This document shows positions 50,328-58,805 of a stretch of 64,000 nt of DNA, piece by piece (position 1 is the stretch's first letter; each line of letters opens with the position of its first letter). The translations under genes were made by a program, and so were the position numbers. The stretch lies in contig CAYULF010000018.1 in assembly GCA_964445695.1 (NCBI GenBank), forward strand, positions 59,789 to 123,788. The letters run 5' to 3'. Under the pieces are notes generated by a model. It saw only the letters and a program-made list of their open reading frames with translations. It did not search any database and was not told where the DNA came from. Source of the stretch: JAUIKM01 sp964445695. GTDB lineage: Bacteria; Bacteroidota; Ignavibacteria; Kapaibacteriales; UBA7675.

Positions 50328-52523
50328 TTAAACAACAGACTGCATCCGGCCGTCCGCGGCGTGGACGCTGATCCTGATATTCTTGAACGCCGGCGTGCGA
50401 CTGCGTTTATCCAGAGCCGTGGGCACGAGCACGTTGGCTTCCGGGAAATACATCATGGCATTGCCCGCGGGCATATTAAACGGCCGCACGCGCACATTGT
50501 GCATCTCTCCGGTGCTGGACCGCAAATTGACCAGCGCATTGTCCTGCAACCCCATGCGCGCAATATCTGCTTTGCTCATCATGATAATCCAGCGTTCATG
50601 CTGGCCGCGCCAGGCGTCGTCTTCCTCGTAGACAATTGTGTTAAACTGCCCTTCGCTGCGCACGGTCATCATGCGCAACTCGTTGGGCGCCAGTTCATCT
50701 TCGGTGGGAATCGGCACAACCTTGAACACAGCGCGTCCATCCGGCGTGTTAAACTTCGGCTCGTGGAAAGTGCGTCCGTCGATCTGAAATTCCTGCCCGG
50801 TTGCGTTAATCTCTCCTATTTTGCCGAATCCCGGCACGGTGCGCGCGATGGCATCGCGAATCGTATCGTAGTTCCTGAACGCGGCAAAGTCGAGCGGCGC
50901 TGACGCACCCAAAACCTGCGTCGCCAGTTCACAGATGATGTCGACTTCGGAACGCACATTGTCCAGCCGTACAATGCCGCCGTCGCTCAGGCGCACAAAG
51001 TTAAACATCGACTCCTGCGTGGTGCGCTGCAATTCTTCGTCGCGCGCCGCCACCGGCAGGATGACGACCTCGCCGTCTACTCCGTACACATGCCCTTCGT
51101 TCAGTGTCGTATTGAGGAAGACTTTAAATGGCACATTGTTCAGAGAACGGTCGGCATAGTCGCGATCCGGATTGGACCCGAACAGGTTGCCGCCCAGCAT
51201 AAAAGCCACGTCGACGCGGCCTTCGGCGGCGGCGTCCATGCAAGCCATTGTGTCCATGCCCGGCGTCTGCGGCAGTTTAACGTCGAGTTCTCGTTCGATT
51301 GCGTCAAAAATCGCCTGTTTAAGTTGCGGCGTCACACCGACGGAGCCGACGCCCTGCACATTTGAGTGGCCGCGCAGCGGCAGCAGGCCGGCATGCGGAC
51401 GACCGATCATTCCGCGCATCAGCGCCAGGTTAACAATCATCTCGACATTGCCGACGCCGTGTTCGTGGTGTGTGATGCCCATCGCCCAGGTAAAGATGAC
51501 GTTGCGGGCATTGGCATAGACTTCGCCCACTTGCTCTATCTCTTGCCGCGAGAGCCCCGAGGCGGACTCAATTTCTTCCCACGTGACGGCGTTCAGCTCC
51601 TGCTCAAAGGCTTCGTAACCTTGTGTGTGATGACGAACAAAATTGGCATCGGCTTTCCCCCGCGCCAGTACGGTTTTGGCAATCCCTTTTAACACGGCCG
51701 TGTCGCTGCCGATATTCGGCTGCAAATAATGCGATGCGATGTCGGAGCCGCCTGCCAGCATGGAGCGCAGACTGCTCGGAACGTTGAAGCGCAGGAGGCC
51801 CGGCTCCAGTGCGGGATTAATCACAACCACGTGGCCGCCGCGCTGCCGGCAGCGCAGGAGATCGCTCACAAATCGCGGGTGATTCGACGCGGGGTTGGCT
51901 CCGATGACAAAAATGAGGTCGGCGTGTTGGACATCTTCCAGTTGAACGGTGGCCGTGCCGCTGCCGATGGTCGACGCCAGTCCGACGCCCGAGGCCTGGT
52001 GACAATAATAGGAGCAGTTGTTAACATTGTTGGTGCCGTAGAGGCGCACAAAGAGGTGCAGCAGAAAGGCCGCTTCGTTTGACGAGCGACCGGAGGCGTA
52101 GAAGAAACTGCGATCGGGCGTACACTCGCGCAGGCGCTCAGCTGTTAAACGCAGCAGTTCGTCCCAGCTGCGCACTTCAAATCTGTCTGCGCCGGGCGCC
52201 TTGTAGAGCGGAGTGTTAAGTCGACCGAGGCGTTCCAGTTCGCGCGGTCGCAGCGCGCGCAGTTGTGCAAGTGTCAGTTTGTTAAATTCTTCGGCCGGAA
52301 TGCCGTCCTGAATATCGGTTAACTGCGCCTGCAGACTCTTCTTGCAGATTTCGGGAAAGTGCCCGATTTCATTGCGCATGCCGCCGCGCTGGCCGCCCAT
52401 TCCCAGGGCGCAGGTTTTACAGGCATTTTTGGAGTTGACCGCCCGCGCCAGGCGTCCTATCCCAACCTCGCGCGCCACGCGCAGGGAATAACCGATCGAT
52501 TTCATGCCGCCGGGAGTACGCAT
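50328..52523 (-). CDS. Formate-dehydrogenase-like molybdoenzyme (FdhF/YdeP family)
   Basis: 731 aa from the ATG at 52523, preceded by GGCGGAAG; the longer open frame to 52682 is not domain-like. Cys pair in NACKTCALGMGGQRGG (C35, C38). Molybdopterin oxidoreductase fold from about 85, with ligand Cys at about 174 in SYYCHQASGVGL, aligned with the Sec/Cys-His of formate dehydrogenases. Further motifs: DVQHADLIFVIGANPASNHPRFV, NVEMIVNLALMRGMIGRPHAGLLPLRGHSN. The molydopterin dinucleotide-binding domain is at about 600-725. No signal peptide, so cytoplasmic. Substrate is inferred, not certain: YdeP-type members are poorly characterised. Formate is likely since hutG, which makes formate, follows 12 bases downstream. 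Confidence 0.85.
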   Translation of the reverse strand: MRTPGGMKSIGYSLRVAREVGIGRLARAVNSKNACKTCALGMGGQRGGMRNEIGHFPEICKKSLQAQLTDIQDGIPAEEFNKLTLAQLRALRPRELERLGRLNTPLYKAPGADRFEVRSWDELLRLTAERLRECTPDRSFFYASGRSSNEAAFLLHLFVRLYGTNNVNNCSYYCHQASGVGLASTIGSGTATVQLEDVQHADLIFVIGANPASNHPRFVSDLLRCRQRGGHVVVINPALEPGLLRFNVPSSLRSMLAGGSDIASHYLQPNIGSDTAVLKGIAKTVLARGKADANFVRHHTQGYEAFEQELNAVTWEEIESASGLSRQEIEQVGEVYANARNVIFTWAMGITHHEHGVGNVEMIVNLALMRGMIGRPHAGLLPLRGHSNVQGVGSVGVTPQLKQAIFDAIERELDVKLPQTPGMDTMACMDAAAEGRVDVAFMLGGNLFGSNPDRDYADRSLNNVPFKVFLNTTLNEGHVYGVDGEVVILPVAARDEELQRTTQESMFNFVRLSDGGIVRLDNVRSEVDIICELATQVLGASAPLDFAAFRNYDTIRDAIARTVPGFGKIGEINATGQEFQIDGRTFHEPKFNTPDGRAVFKVVPIPTEDELAPNELRMMTVRSEGQFNTIVYEEDDAWRGQHERWIIMMSKADIARMGLQDNALVNLRSSTGEMHNVRVRPFNMPAGNAMMYFPEANVLVPTALDKRSRTPAFKNIRISVHAADGRMQSVV

Positions 52524-52924
52524 ACGCTTCCGCCTTATTCTGGATGGACCACTGCGAATGTACAAAAAATGGGGCGGGAAAACGCAGGCGCGGCGCAGAT
52601 TCGGCCGGCATCGCCCCAAATCGCGCAGGCGCACGCTCTGGAGGATGCGACCCCGACAATCTGCAACGGTACAACCGGGCAATCAAGCGCAAAAATTCGA
52701 ACGCTGCATCTGCGCCGCTGAACGGTGCATACCACGTGGTTGAATGGGCATTGTACTCCGGTACTCGCGGCCTTGCCGGCTGCGCGACCAACAAAAATGT
52801 CAGAAAGCAAGCCCGCCAGGGCGCTGCAATCAGTTAAAGAACAAACAAAAGGCCGGTGCACGCCTGTCTGCTGCGTATCCGGAACAAACGGCTGAGTATC
52901 TTTCGAGCCGGTCGGGCACAACGT
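52524..52924. other. Intergenic region upstream of the molybdoenzyme gene
   Basis: 401 bases without a supported gene. Holds the leader of the molybdoenzyme gene. At 52785-52845 there is a string that resembles one at 63861-63915 on the other strand (see findings). No riboswitch fold could be assigned by eye. Confidence 0.5.
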
Positions 52925-53254
52925 CTACTTTTTGGCGGGCTTGGGCGGGAGCGACATCACGTACGCATAACTCTCGGCAAGGGTCGCCGCAAGCAGGTCG
53001 ATGTCCGTGTGCAGGTGCGCCGGAACCAGCACGTAGTCGCGCATGACCGCGCCATAGGACAGGAACGGCCCCGCATCGTGCTTTGCGATAAACTCGGCCT
53101 GGCGCGCCTTCGGCAGGCGAATCCCGATCTCGCCGGCTTTGTTTAACTGGGAAAACATATAACCGTTGGCGGAAGTGTACAGCATGGTCTTGCCCTTGCG
53201 CTCCACCTCCGGCACCCGCGCGATCATGGCGTCATAAACGTCGAGGTTTTTCAT
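52925..53254 (-). CDS. TfoX/Sxy N-terminal-domain-like protein
   Basis: 109 aa. Follows the TfoX N-terminal pattern: ...KGKTMLYTSANGYMFSQLNKAGEIGIRLP (beta strands), then 'AGPFLSYGAVMRDYVLVPAHLHTD' and the C-terminal helix 'YAYVMSLPPKPAKK', matching the family ending '(A/S)LPPKPxK'. Such single-domain proteins are common in Bacteroidota and have no known role. Lacks the C-terminal TfoX domain of competence regulators. Single gene between the molybdenum cofactor unit and the molybdoenzyme gene. Confidence 0.75.
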   Translation of the reverse strand: MKNLDVYDAMIARVPEVERKGKTMLYTSANGYMFSQLNKAGEIGIRLPKARQAEFIAKHDAGPFLSYGAVMRDYVLVPAHLHTDIDLLAATLAESYAYVMSLPPKPAKK

Positions 53255-53310
53255 GTATACTCCGGTTTAATGGATGATGAACGGCGGAAAATACACAGAT
53301 CGGGCAATTC

Positions 53311-53346
53311 AAAAAAAGAGCTGTGAGCCCTAAGGGCTCACAGCTC
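53311..53346 (-). terminator. Terminator of the molybdenum cofactor operon
   Basis: 14-bp perfect stem (53318-53331 with 53333-53346) followed on the minus strand by seven T. About 105 bases beyond the moaE stop at 53453. Confidence 0.92.
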
Positions 53347-53452
53347 CTGAAATAATTTCGTGCCAAAAAGTTTTTGGTCTTCACAACCGGCTAAACGTCC
53401 ATTCAAACACACTGAACGGCAGAAAGTCCCAGACTCTGCCCCAAAGTGCCGG

Positions 53453-53926
53453 TCAATGACTGCAGCGCACCCAGGCCGAATCGCCGTCCTCGTATTCCTC
53501 CTTTTTCCAGATCGGCAGCTCGTGTTTGATCGCGTCGATGATTTCGCGGCAGGCGCTGAAACACTCGCTGCGATGCCGCGACGAAACGGCCACCATTACC
53601 GCCGCTTCCCGAAGATCCAGACGTCCCGAGCGGTGCGCCACAAAAATTCGGTGCAGCTCGTGACGCGCACGCGCACCGGCACAGATCCCGCGCAGCAATT
53701 CGATGCACATCTCCGGATAAGCCTCATAATTGAGCGCACGCACCGCTCGCCCGTCGTTGACGTTGCGCACCGTGCCCAGGAATATGTCGATGCCGCCGCT
53801 GCCGTCGCTGCGCACAAAGTCGATGCCCGCATTCACGTCGATCGGAAACGACTGAATGGCCAGATGCGTTGCCGCATCCGACCATTCGTGGTTTTGCTGT
53901 TTCACATTGCTGTCGGGTCGTTGCAT
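53453..53926 (-). CDS. moaE: Molybdopterin synthase catalytic subunit MoaE
   Basis: 157 aa from the ATG at 53926, preceded by GAGGA; an upstream start at 53956 reaches into the exporter gene. MoaE motifs: FLGTVRNVNDGRAVRALNYEAYPEM, HRSGRLDLREAAVMVAVSSRHR, and the catalytic Lys-rich PIWKKEEYEDG. Joins MoaD, which carries the sulfur, to make molybdopterin from cPMP. Eight bases after the permease gene. Confidence 0.95.
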   Translation of the reverse strand: MQRPDSNVKQQNHEWSDAATHLAIQSFPIDVNAGIDFVRSDGSGGIDIFLGTVRNVNDGRAVRALNYEAYPEMCIELLRGICAGARARHELHRIFVAHRSGRLDLREAAVMVAVSSRHRSECFSACREIIDAIKHELPIWKKEEYEDGDSAWVRCSH

Positions 53927-53934
53927 ACAATTCC

Positions 53935-55224
53935 TCAGGCTTCCGCCGTCATCCATCCCCAGACTTTTTTCAGCGTCACTTTGCTGCCGGAACTGAGAAT
54001 GCGAACGCGGTAGATTTTACCGGCCAGGCGCAGGATACCGATCAACACGGCAAAGTTAACAACGAGCGTGAGCCCGACCTGCCAGAACGGTACGTCCGAG
54101 AGCGCCATGCGCGCCGGCATAACCATGATCGAAGAAATCGGCAGCATCGAACTGATCACCGCCAGCTCGGACGAGGGATTCATGCTGATCGACATGGCAA
54201 TGAAAAATGGCACCATGATTAACATGACGATCGGCCACATACCCTGCTGCGCGTCCTGATCATTGTCGAACATCGCGCCAAGTGCAGCGAACATCGACAG
54301 GAAGGTCATGATGCCCATCAGGAAGTTAACAATGACGTAGACCATCAATCCCGGGTTGATCGAAGCCATCACCCTGCCGACTTTGTCCGCAATATCGTCG
54401 GGCAACACCGTCAGCTGGATCATCGACAGCATCAGGATGGGCGAGAACCAGATTAACATCTGCACCAGGCCCGTTATCGCGGTGCCGACCACCTTGGCCG
54501 TCATTAACTCGCGCGGATTTACCGACGACAGCAGCACCTCGACAATTCGCGAGGTCTTCTCCTGCGTCACCGAGCGCAGCAGTTGCATGCCGTTGATAAA
54601 CAAAGAAATGTACAGCAGGAACGATACGATAAATGAGACAATGACGCCGCCGCCATCTTCCTCCGACACATCCGCGCCGGCCGATACTTTGTAACTGTCG
54701 ATTTTAGTGCGACCCTGCGCAAACGCCACGTCCTCCTCGGCGATGCCGCGTCCCTCAAAGCGCAGTTTAACCAATGCTTTGTTAACTCCGTCCGACACAC
54801 GACTCGTGAGCACGAGGTTATTCGGATTGGCCGAATAAAACTCGATGAGTTTTTTGGACTGTGCTTTGGCGGGAATAAAAAACACGCCGGCAATCGAATC
54901 GCTCAGCATGCCGGCCCGGTTCTGCTCCACAAATGTTTCGAGCTGCACCCTGTCCATCGTGCGGTAGTCGATCGTCATGGCGCCTCTCGCCACGTCTTCA
55001 TTCTCATCCATGACTTCGCGCAGCAGATCGTTGACAAAGGGTTCCTCCTCAACGATGACCACGTGAGCCTTGTCCACGACATTCAACACGTTCATCAGAC
55101 CGACGACAAGAAAGCCGCTCATAAACAGCAGCGGCATCAACACGGTCATGATGATAAAGGTCTTGTTTAACATCAGCGCTTTGAGCTCGCGCTTGATGAT
55201 GGCCATTGTCCGTGCATTAAACAT
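53935..55224 (-). CDS. ABC transporter permease (NatB-type ABC-2 exporter)
   Basis: 429 aa. One N-terminal TM helix (about 17-40), a long periplasmic loop (about 45-180) and a C-terminal set of five to six TM helices (about 190-400) with the ABC-2 signature EKTSRIVEVLLSSVNPRELMTAKVVG. Overlaps the ATPase gene by eight bases (55217-55224), so the two form one exporter. Substrate unknown; NatAB-like pairs export Na+ or drugs/peptides. Leu before A-starting codons is written TTA repeatedly here (MLIM, MLIW, ELMT, MLNK). Confidence 0.93.
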   Translation of the reverse strand: MFNARTMAIIKRELKALMLNKTFIIMTVLMPLLFMSGFLVVGLMNVLNVVDKAHVVIVEEEPFVNDLLREVMDENEDVARGAMTIDYRTMDRVQLETFVEQNRAGMLSDSIAGVFFIPAKAQSKKLIEFYSANPNNLVLTSRVSDGVNKALVKLRFEGRGIAEEDVAFAQGRTKIDSYKVSAGADVSEEDGGGVIVSFIVSFLLYISLFINGMQLLRSVTQEKTSRIVEVLLSSVNPRELMTAKVVGTAITGLVQMLIWFSPILMLSMIQLTVLPDDIADKVGRVMASINPGLMVYVIVNFLMGIMTFLSMFAALGAMFDNDQDAQQGMWPIVMLIMVPFFIAMSISMNPSSELAVISSMLPISSIMVMPARMALSDVPFWQVGLTLVVNFAVLIGILRLAGKIYRVRILSSGSKVTLKKVWGWMTAEA

Positions 55225-56158
55225 GTGAGCCCTCCATCATGTTTGCTCCGCCGCTCTTGACGTCGTCGCCGGCAACGCGGACAAATATTTCGTGCAGTGA
55301 GATTGTGTGCGCGTCAAAGCGCTTGACCACGATGTTGTTCTCCACCAGCAGTTTCAGCAGCGTCTGAATGTCATCCTGTTGTTTAACCAGAATGCCCGTG
55401 GTGTTGCCAAAGTCTTCCATCGTTTCCACAATCGGGTTGCCGCGCAGAAAACTCAGGTCGCCCTCGGCCTGCACCGTGACGTTGCGATTGCCGAACTCGC
55501 GGCGTATCTCGCTCAGGGGGCCGTTTAACAATGCCTTCCCCTTGTGAATCAGGCAAATATTGTCGCACATCCTGTCGGCAAAATCCATCAGGTGCGTCGA
55601 GAAGATAATGACTTTGCCGCGACGTTTAAGATCGAGGATCATGTCGCGAATAATCGAGGTGTTAACCGGATCGAGGCCCGAGAACGGCTCGTCGAGCACC
55701 ACAAATTCCGGATCGTGCAAAATGGTTGAAATAAACTGGACTTTCTGCTGATTGCCCTTCGAGAGGTCCGCCAGCTTGGATTTCATGCGATCGCCAAGAT
55801 CGAATTGCTCCAGATACCTCACCGCCTGCTGTTTAATTTCGGGGCCTTTTTTACCTTTGAGTTCGGCAAAAAAGAGGAGCGTGTCCATCACCGTCATTTT
55901 CTGGTACAGACCGCGCTCTTCCGGCAGATAACCGACATTCGAGTTAAACTCTTCACCGGCCTTCACACCGCGCAGCAGGACTTCACCCGCATCGGGTTTG
56001 TAAATATCCATCATCATGCGGATCGTGGTTGTTTTACCTGCCCCGTTCCGCCCCAGCAGACCAAAAATCACTCCTTCCGGTATCTCAAATGATACGTCGT
56101 CCACCGCCGTAACACTGCCGAATTGTTTCCTGAGATTGCGTACCTCAAGTGCATGCAT
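55217..56158 (-). CDS. ABC transporter ATP-binding protein (NatA type)
   Basis: 313 aa. Walker A GLLGRNGAGKTTT about residue 35, Q-loop LPEERGLYQ, signature LSKGNQQKVQF about 132, Walker B FVVLDEPFSGLD about 155, switch His IFSTHLMDFAD. A C-terminal extension of about 80 residues after the D-loop matches the DUF4162-type tail. Pairs with the permease that overlaps its stop. Its placement inside the molybdenum cofactor genes does not by itself imply molybdenum export. Confidence 0.95.
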   Translation of the reverse strand: MHALEVRNLRKQFGSVTAVDDVSFEIPEGVIFGLLGRNGAGKTTTIRMMMDIYKPDAGEVLLRGVKAGEEFNSNVGYLPEERGLYQKMTVMDTLLFFAELKGKKGPEIKQQAVRYLEQFDLGDRMKSKLADLSKGNQQKVQFISTILHDPEFVVLDEPFSGLDPVNTSIIRDMILDLKRRGKVIIFSTHLMDFADRMCDNICLIHKGKALLNGPLSEIRREFGNRNVTVQAEGDLSFLRGNPIVETMEDFGNTTGILVKQQDDIQTLLKLLVENNIVVKRFDAHTISLHEIFVRVAGDDVKSGGANMMEGSHV

Positions 56159-56460
56159 ATACGCCTCGTTAATAGTTCACATCCCGTAACCCACTGCTCA
56201 CGCGCCGGCCCGAAGCTCCGTTTTGAACGGCTCGCACCTTCGGCATTGTCGGCAGGCAGCCCAACGAATTTTGGCCCTGAAAGTTGCGGTTGCGGCCTTT
56301 TTCTTCTTGTTCGTCACCGAGTGCAAGGTTTCGGGCCGCCGCGTCCTCAGTCTTCTTGCTGCAAGTCTCCGCGCCGCTCAGTATTAAACAGGTTTCTGCA
56401 CCGGCGGCCGTCGAGTTTAAACGCCGTATTTAAACCACGGCGCCCGGACACGCTTCGCGT
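56159..56460. other. Intergenic region between moaD and the exporter ATPase gene
   Basis: 302 bases with no supported gene. Near 56420-56440 a CGCCGT/ACGGCG hairpin with a short T-run on the minus strand may be a weak terminator after moaD. A plus-strand frame (56272-56388, 39 codons) reads as a hydrophobic peptide but lacks a ribosome site. Confidence 0.45.
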
Positions 56461-56706
56461 TCAGCCGCCGTTCACCGGCGGAATCAGACTTACCTCGTCG
56501 CCGTTGTTTAAGTCAGTCGTTGCGTTGAGGTAGTGCATATTCAGCGCCAGGCGGCTGTGCGCGCGGTGCGGCGCCAGGCGCGGATAACGCTCCAGCAGCA
56601 GCGCCCACAGATCCTCCGTCGTCGCCCGCGGCGCCAGCTCCAGGTCTTCGTGTTCACAACCCGTTATTTCACGACTGACCGCAAAGTATCGCATTCTGAT
56701 GTTCAT
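56461..56706 (-). CDS. moaD: Molybdopterin synthase sulfur-carrier subunit MoaD
   Basis: 81 aa from the ATG at 56706, preceded by GGAG. Ubiquitin-like fold that ends ...VSLIPPVNGG; the C-terminal Gly-Gly is the thiocarboxylated sulfur-carrier end. N-terminal MRYFAVSREITGCEHEDLEL is typical. Acts with MoaE. It follows moeA by 40 bases and is separated from natA-like genes by 302 bases. Confidence 0.95.
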   Translation of the reverse strand: MNIRMRYFAVSREITGCEHEDLELAPRATTEDLWALLLERYPRLAPHRAHSRLALNMHYLNATTDLNNGDEVSLIPPVNGG

Positions 56707-56746
56707 AGTCTCCGTCCCGGATCTTGTCGTTTGAATCCCGCCCGCT

Positions 56747-57961
56747 TCAGACCGGGATGACCTCGACGAATTCACCTTCAGTTATGCGCGCACCGGCCGG
56801 CAGCAGCACGATGCCCGTCGCCTCGCTGACGCCGCTCAACATATGCGAACCCTGCTGTTGCAGGGCTTCGACACCTACAACGCCGTCTTCCTCGCGTTGC
56901 GCCACGCGCATGAAAACCGCGCGACGCCCGGGATTGTGCAGTTCCTGTAAAACCGGAAAAGACCGCGCGGCCGGAAGCACCTTCCCGGCCGCATGCAGCA
57001 GCAGGGGCCGGACGTACACGCTGAAACACACATGCGCCGAAACCGGATTGCCCGGCAGGCCGAACAACAGCGTCGAGCCCCGCCGCGCAAACAACAGGGG
57101 TTTGCCCGGCTTTTGATCAACGCGCCAGAAAATCGTCTCAAATCCGGCCGCCGCCGCACAGCTGCGCACCAGGTCGTGCGGGCCGACGGAAACGCCGCCC
57201 GAGAATAAAATCAGATCGACTCCGGCCTCAAGCGCTTCGTCCAGCGCCGCGGCGTGCTCATCCATGGTGTCGCCGGCCAGAAATTGTTTTGTCGCCTCGC
57301 CCGAAGCTTCCGCCGTCAGCGCGCGCAGCATCGGCCCGTTGGAGTCGCGCAGCACGCCCGGCGGCAGGTCGCCGGACTGCCAGTGCGGCCGCAGCTCGGA
57401 ACCGGTGATGATGATCGCCGCGCGCAGCCGCCGGAAGGCCGCCGTCAGCGCATGCCCCTGGCCCGTCAGCACGCCGATGCGCGCCGCGTTGATTGTCATG
57501 CCGCGCCGCAAGAGCTTCGCGCCCGCTTTAAACTCCTCGCCGCGCCGGCGGATGTTTGCACCGCGTTTGCGCACGCGCAGGACGTGCACAACCTCTCCTT
57601 CGACGCGGCAGTCTTCCTGCGGAATCACCGTGTCGTATCCCGCCGGCGTCGGCGCGCCCGTGCTGATGCGGACAGCCGTTTCAGCGGCGCACTCCCCCGC
57701 GTAGGGCGTTCCGGCACGGCTTTCGCCGACCTGGCGCAGCGCGACGGACTCGGGCGATTCTGCTTCCGCCAGAACACAAACGTCGTCCCAGCGCACGCAC
57801 CATCCGTCCATCGCGCTGTTGTCAAAGCGCGGCGAATCCTCGCGCGCCGCCACATCTTCCGCCAGAATATGCCCATGCGCCGCTTCCGCCGCCAGCAGCA
57901 CCGCCTGCGGCGCGGGATAGTTTGCCCGCACCAGGTCGAGCGCCGTTGCGATGTCAATCAA
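56747..57961 (-). CDS. moeA: Molybdopterin molybdenumtransferase MoeA
   Basis: 404 aa from a TTG at 57961. The TTG overlaps the phzF stop (CCTTGATTGA) and has GGGAGG seven bases before it, whereas the only upstream start in frame, GTG at 58000, has no such site. Motifs: SPRFDNSAMDGW (about 44-55), GTPYAGECAAETAVRISTGAPTP, IPQEDC, and the MPT-binding FSGGVSVGPHD with FGLPGNPVSAHVCF. Inserts molybdate into adenylylated molybdopterin. Almost free of TTAA, unlike its neighbours moaD and moaCB. Confidence 0.94.
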   Translation of the reverse strand: MIDIATALDLVRANYPAPQAVLLAAEAAHGHILAEDVAAREDSPRFDNSAMDGWCVRWDDVCVLAEAESPESVALRQVGESRAGTPYAGECAAETAVRISTGAPTPAGYDTVIPQEDCRVEGEVVHVLRVRKRGANIRRRGEEFKAGAKLLRRGMTINAARIGVLTGQGHALTAAFRRLRAAIIITGSELRPHWQSGDLPPGVLRDSNGPMLRALTAEASGEATKQFLAGDTMDEHAAALDEALEAGVDLILFSGGVSVGPHDLVRSCAAAAGFETIFWRVDQKPGKPLLFARRGSTLLFGLPGNPVSAHVCFSVYVRPLLLHAAGKVLPAARSFPVLQELHNPGRRAVFMRVAQREEDGVVGVEALQQQGSHMLSGVSEATGIVLLPAGARITEGEFVEVIPV

Positions 57962-58805
57962 GGGAAAACCTCCCGAAGGTATCGGCCTCGAGCGTGCCAC
58001 GAAGAAAGGTGCGCGCCCGGCCGGCTATGCGCACCCGCTCTCCGTCCACGCGCACATGCAGTTCGCCGCCGCGCTCTGAAATCTGCCGCGCGACCATCGT
58101 TGTCTTGCCGAGGCGCTCCGCCCAGTAGGGCGCCAGAATGCATTGCGCCGAGCCCGTCACGGGGTCTTCGTCGACGCCCACCGAAGGCGCAAACAACCGC
58201 ACGACGTAGTCGCACGCGGCGCCGGAACGCGGATCATTGCCCGCCGCCGTCACACACACCGCGCGCGGGTAATAACCGGTCAATTTTTGCATATCGGGTT
58301 TGAGCGACAGCACGGTCTCCGGTGAGTCAAACAGCGCCAGATTGTAGCTCAGATGATCGTAGAACTCCAGCGGGCGCGCGCCCAGTACGGAATCCAGGCC
58401 CTCCGGCAGCTCGGCTTTTGTCGGCGCAAACGCGGGAAAATCCAGCTCCAGACGACCGTCGTCCAGCGCCGTCACCGTCAGTTCGCCGCTGCGACTCTGG
58501 AAACGCAGGCGCGGCATCGTCATTCCGTGCATCGTTCGCAGCACGTACGCCGTCGCCAGCGTGGCGTGCCCGCACAGATCCACCTCGGTCTCCGGTGTAA
58601 ACCAACGCAGCCGCCACGGCTCGGCGTTCAGATCCACAAATGCGGTTTCCGACAGATTGAACTCGGCGGCGATGGACTGCATCTGTTCCTCGCTCAGCTC
58701 CTGTTTAAGCACGCAGACGGCGGCCGGGTTGCCGGCCAGACCTTCGCCGACAAACGCATCGACGATCGCGGCGGGAATGAGGGCGCTGCCCTTTGCGGAT
58801 GCCAT
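57954..58805 (-). CDS. PhzF-family isomerase-like protein
   Basis: 283 aa with the two-lobed PhzF/diaminopimelate epimerase fold: VDAFVGEGLAGNPAAVC near the start, FNLSETAFV with the catalytic Glu (about 52), DLCGHATLATAYVL (about 77) and the second lobe VDEDPVTGSAQC (about 208). Reaction unknown here; PhzF itself isomerises a dihydro-anthranilate. Its stop overlaps the moeA start and its start overlaps the moaCB stop by one base, so it is a bona fide part of this operon rather than a passenger. Confidence 0.95.
   Translation of the reverse strand: MASAKGSALIPAAIVDAFVGEGLAGNPAAVCVLKQELSEEQMQSIAAEFNLSETAFVDLNAEPWRLRWFTPETEVDLCGHATLATAYVLRTMHGMTMPRLRFQSRSGELTVTALDDGRLELDFPAFAPTKAELPEGLDSVLGARPLEFYDHLSYNLALFDSPETVLSLKPDMQKLTGYYPRAVCVTAAGNDPRSGAACDYVVRLFAPSVGVDEDPVTGSAQCILAPYWAERLGKTTMVARQISERGGELHVRVDGERVRIAGRARTFLRGTLEADTFGRFSLD
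57969..57974 (-). promoter_or_regulatory. Ribosome binding site that fixes the moeA TTG start
   Basis: Minus-strand GGGAGG, seven bases before the TTG at 57961-57959, inside the last codons of phzF. The overlap suggests translational coupling of phzF and moeA. Confidence 0.75.

Noticed and set aside
57254..58303. 349-codon plus-strand frame
   Set aside because: Antisense to moeA and phzF, Arg-rich with no family resemblance.
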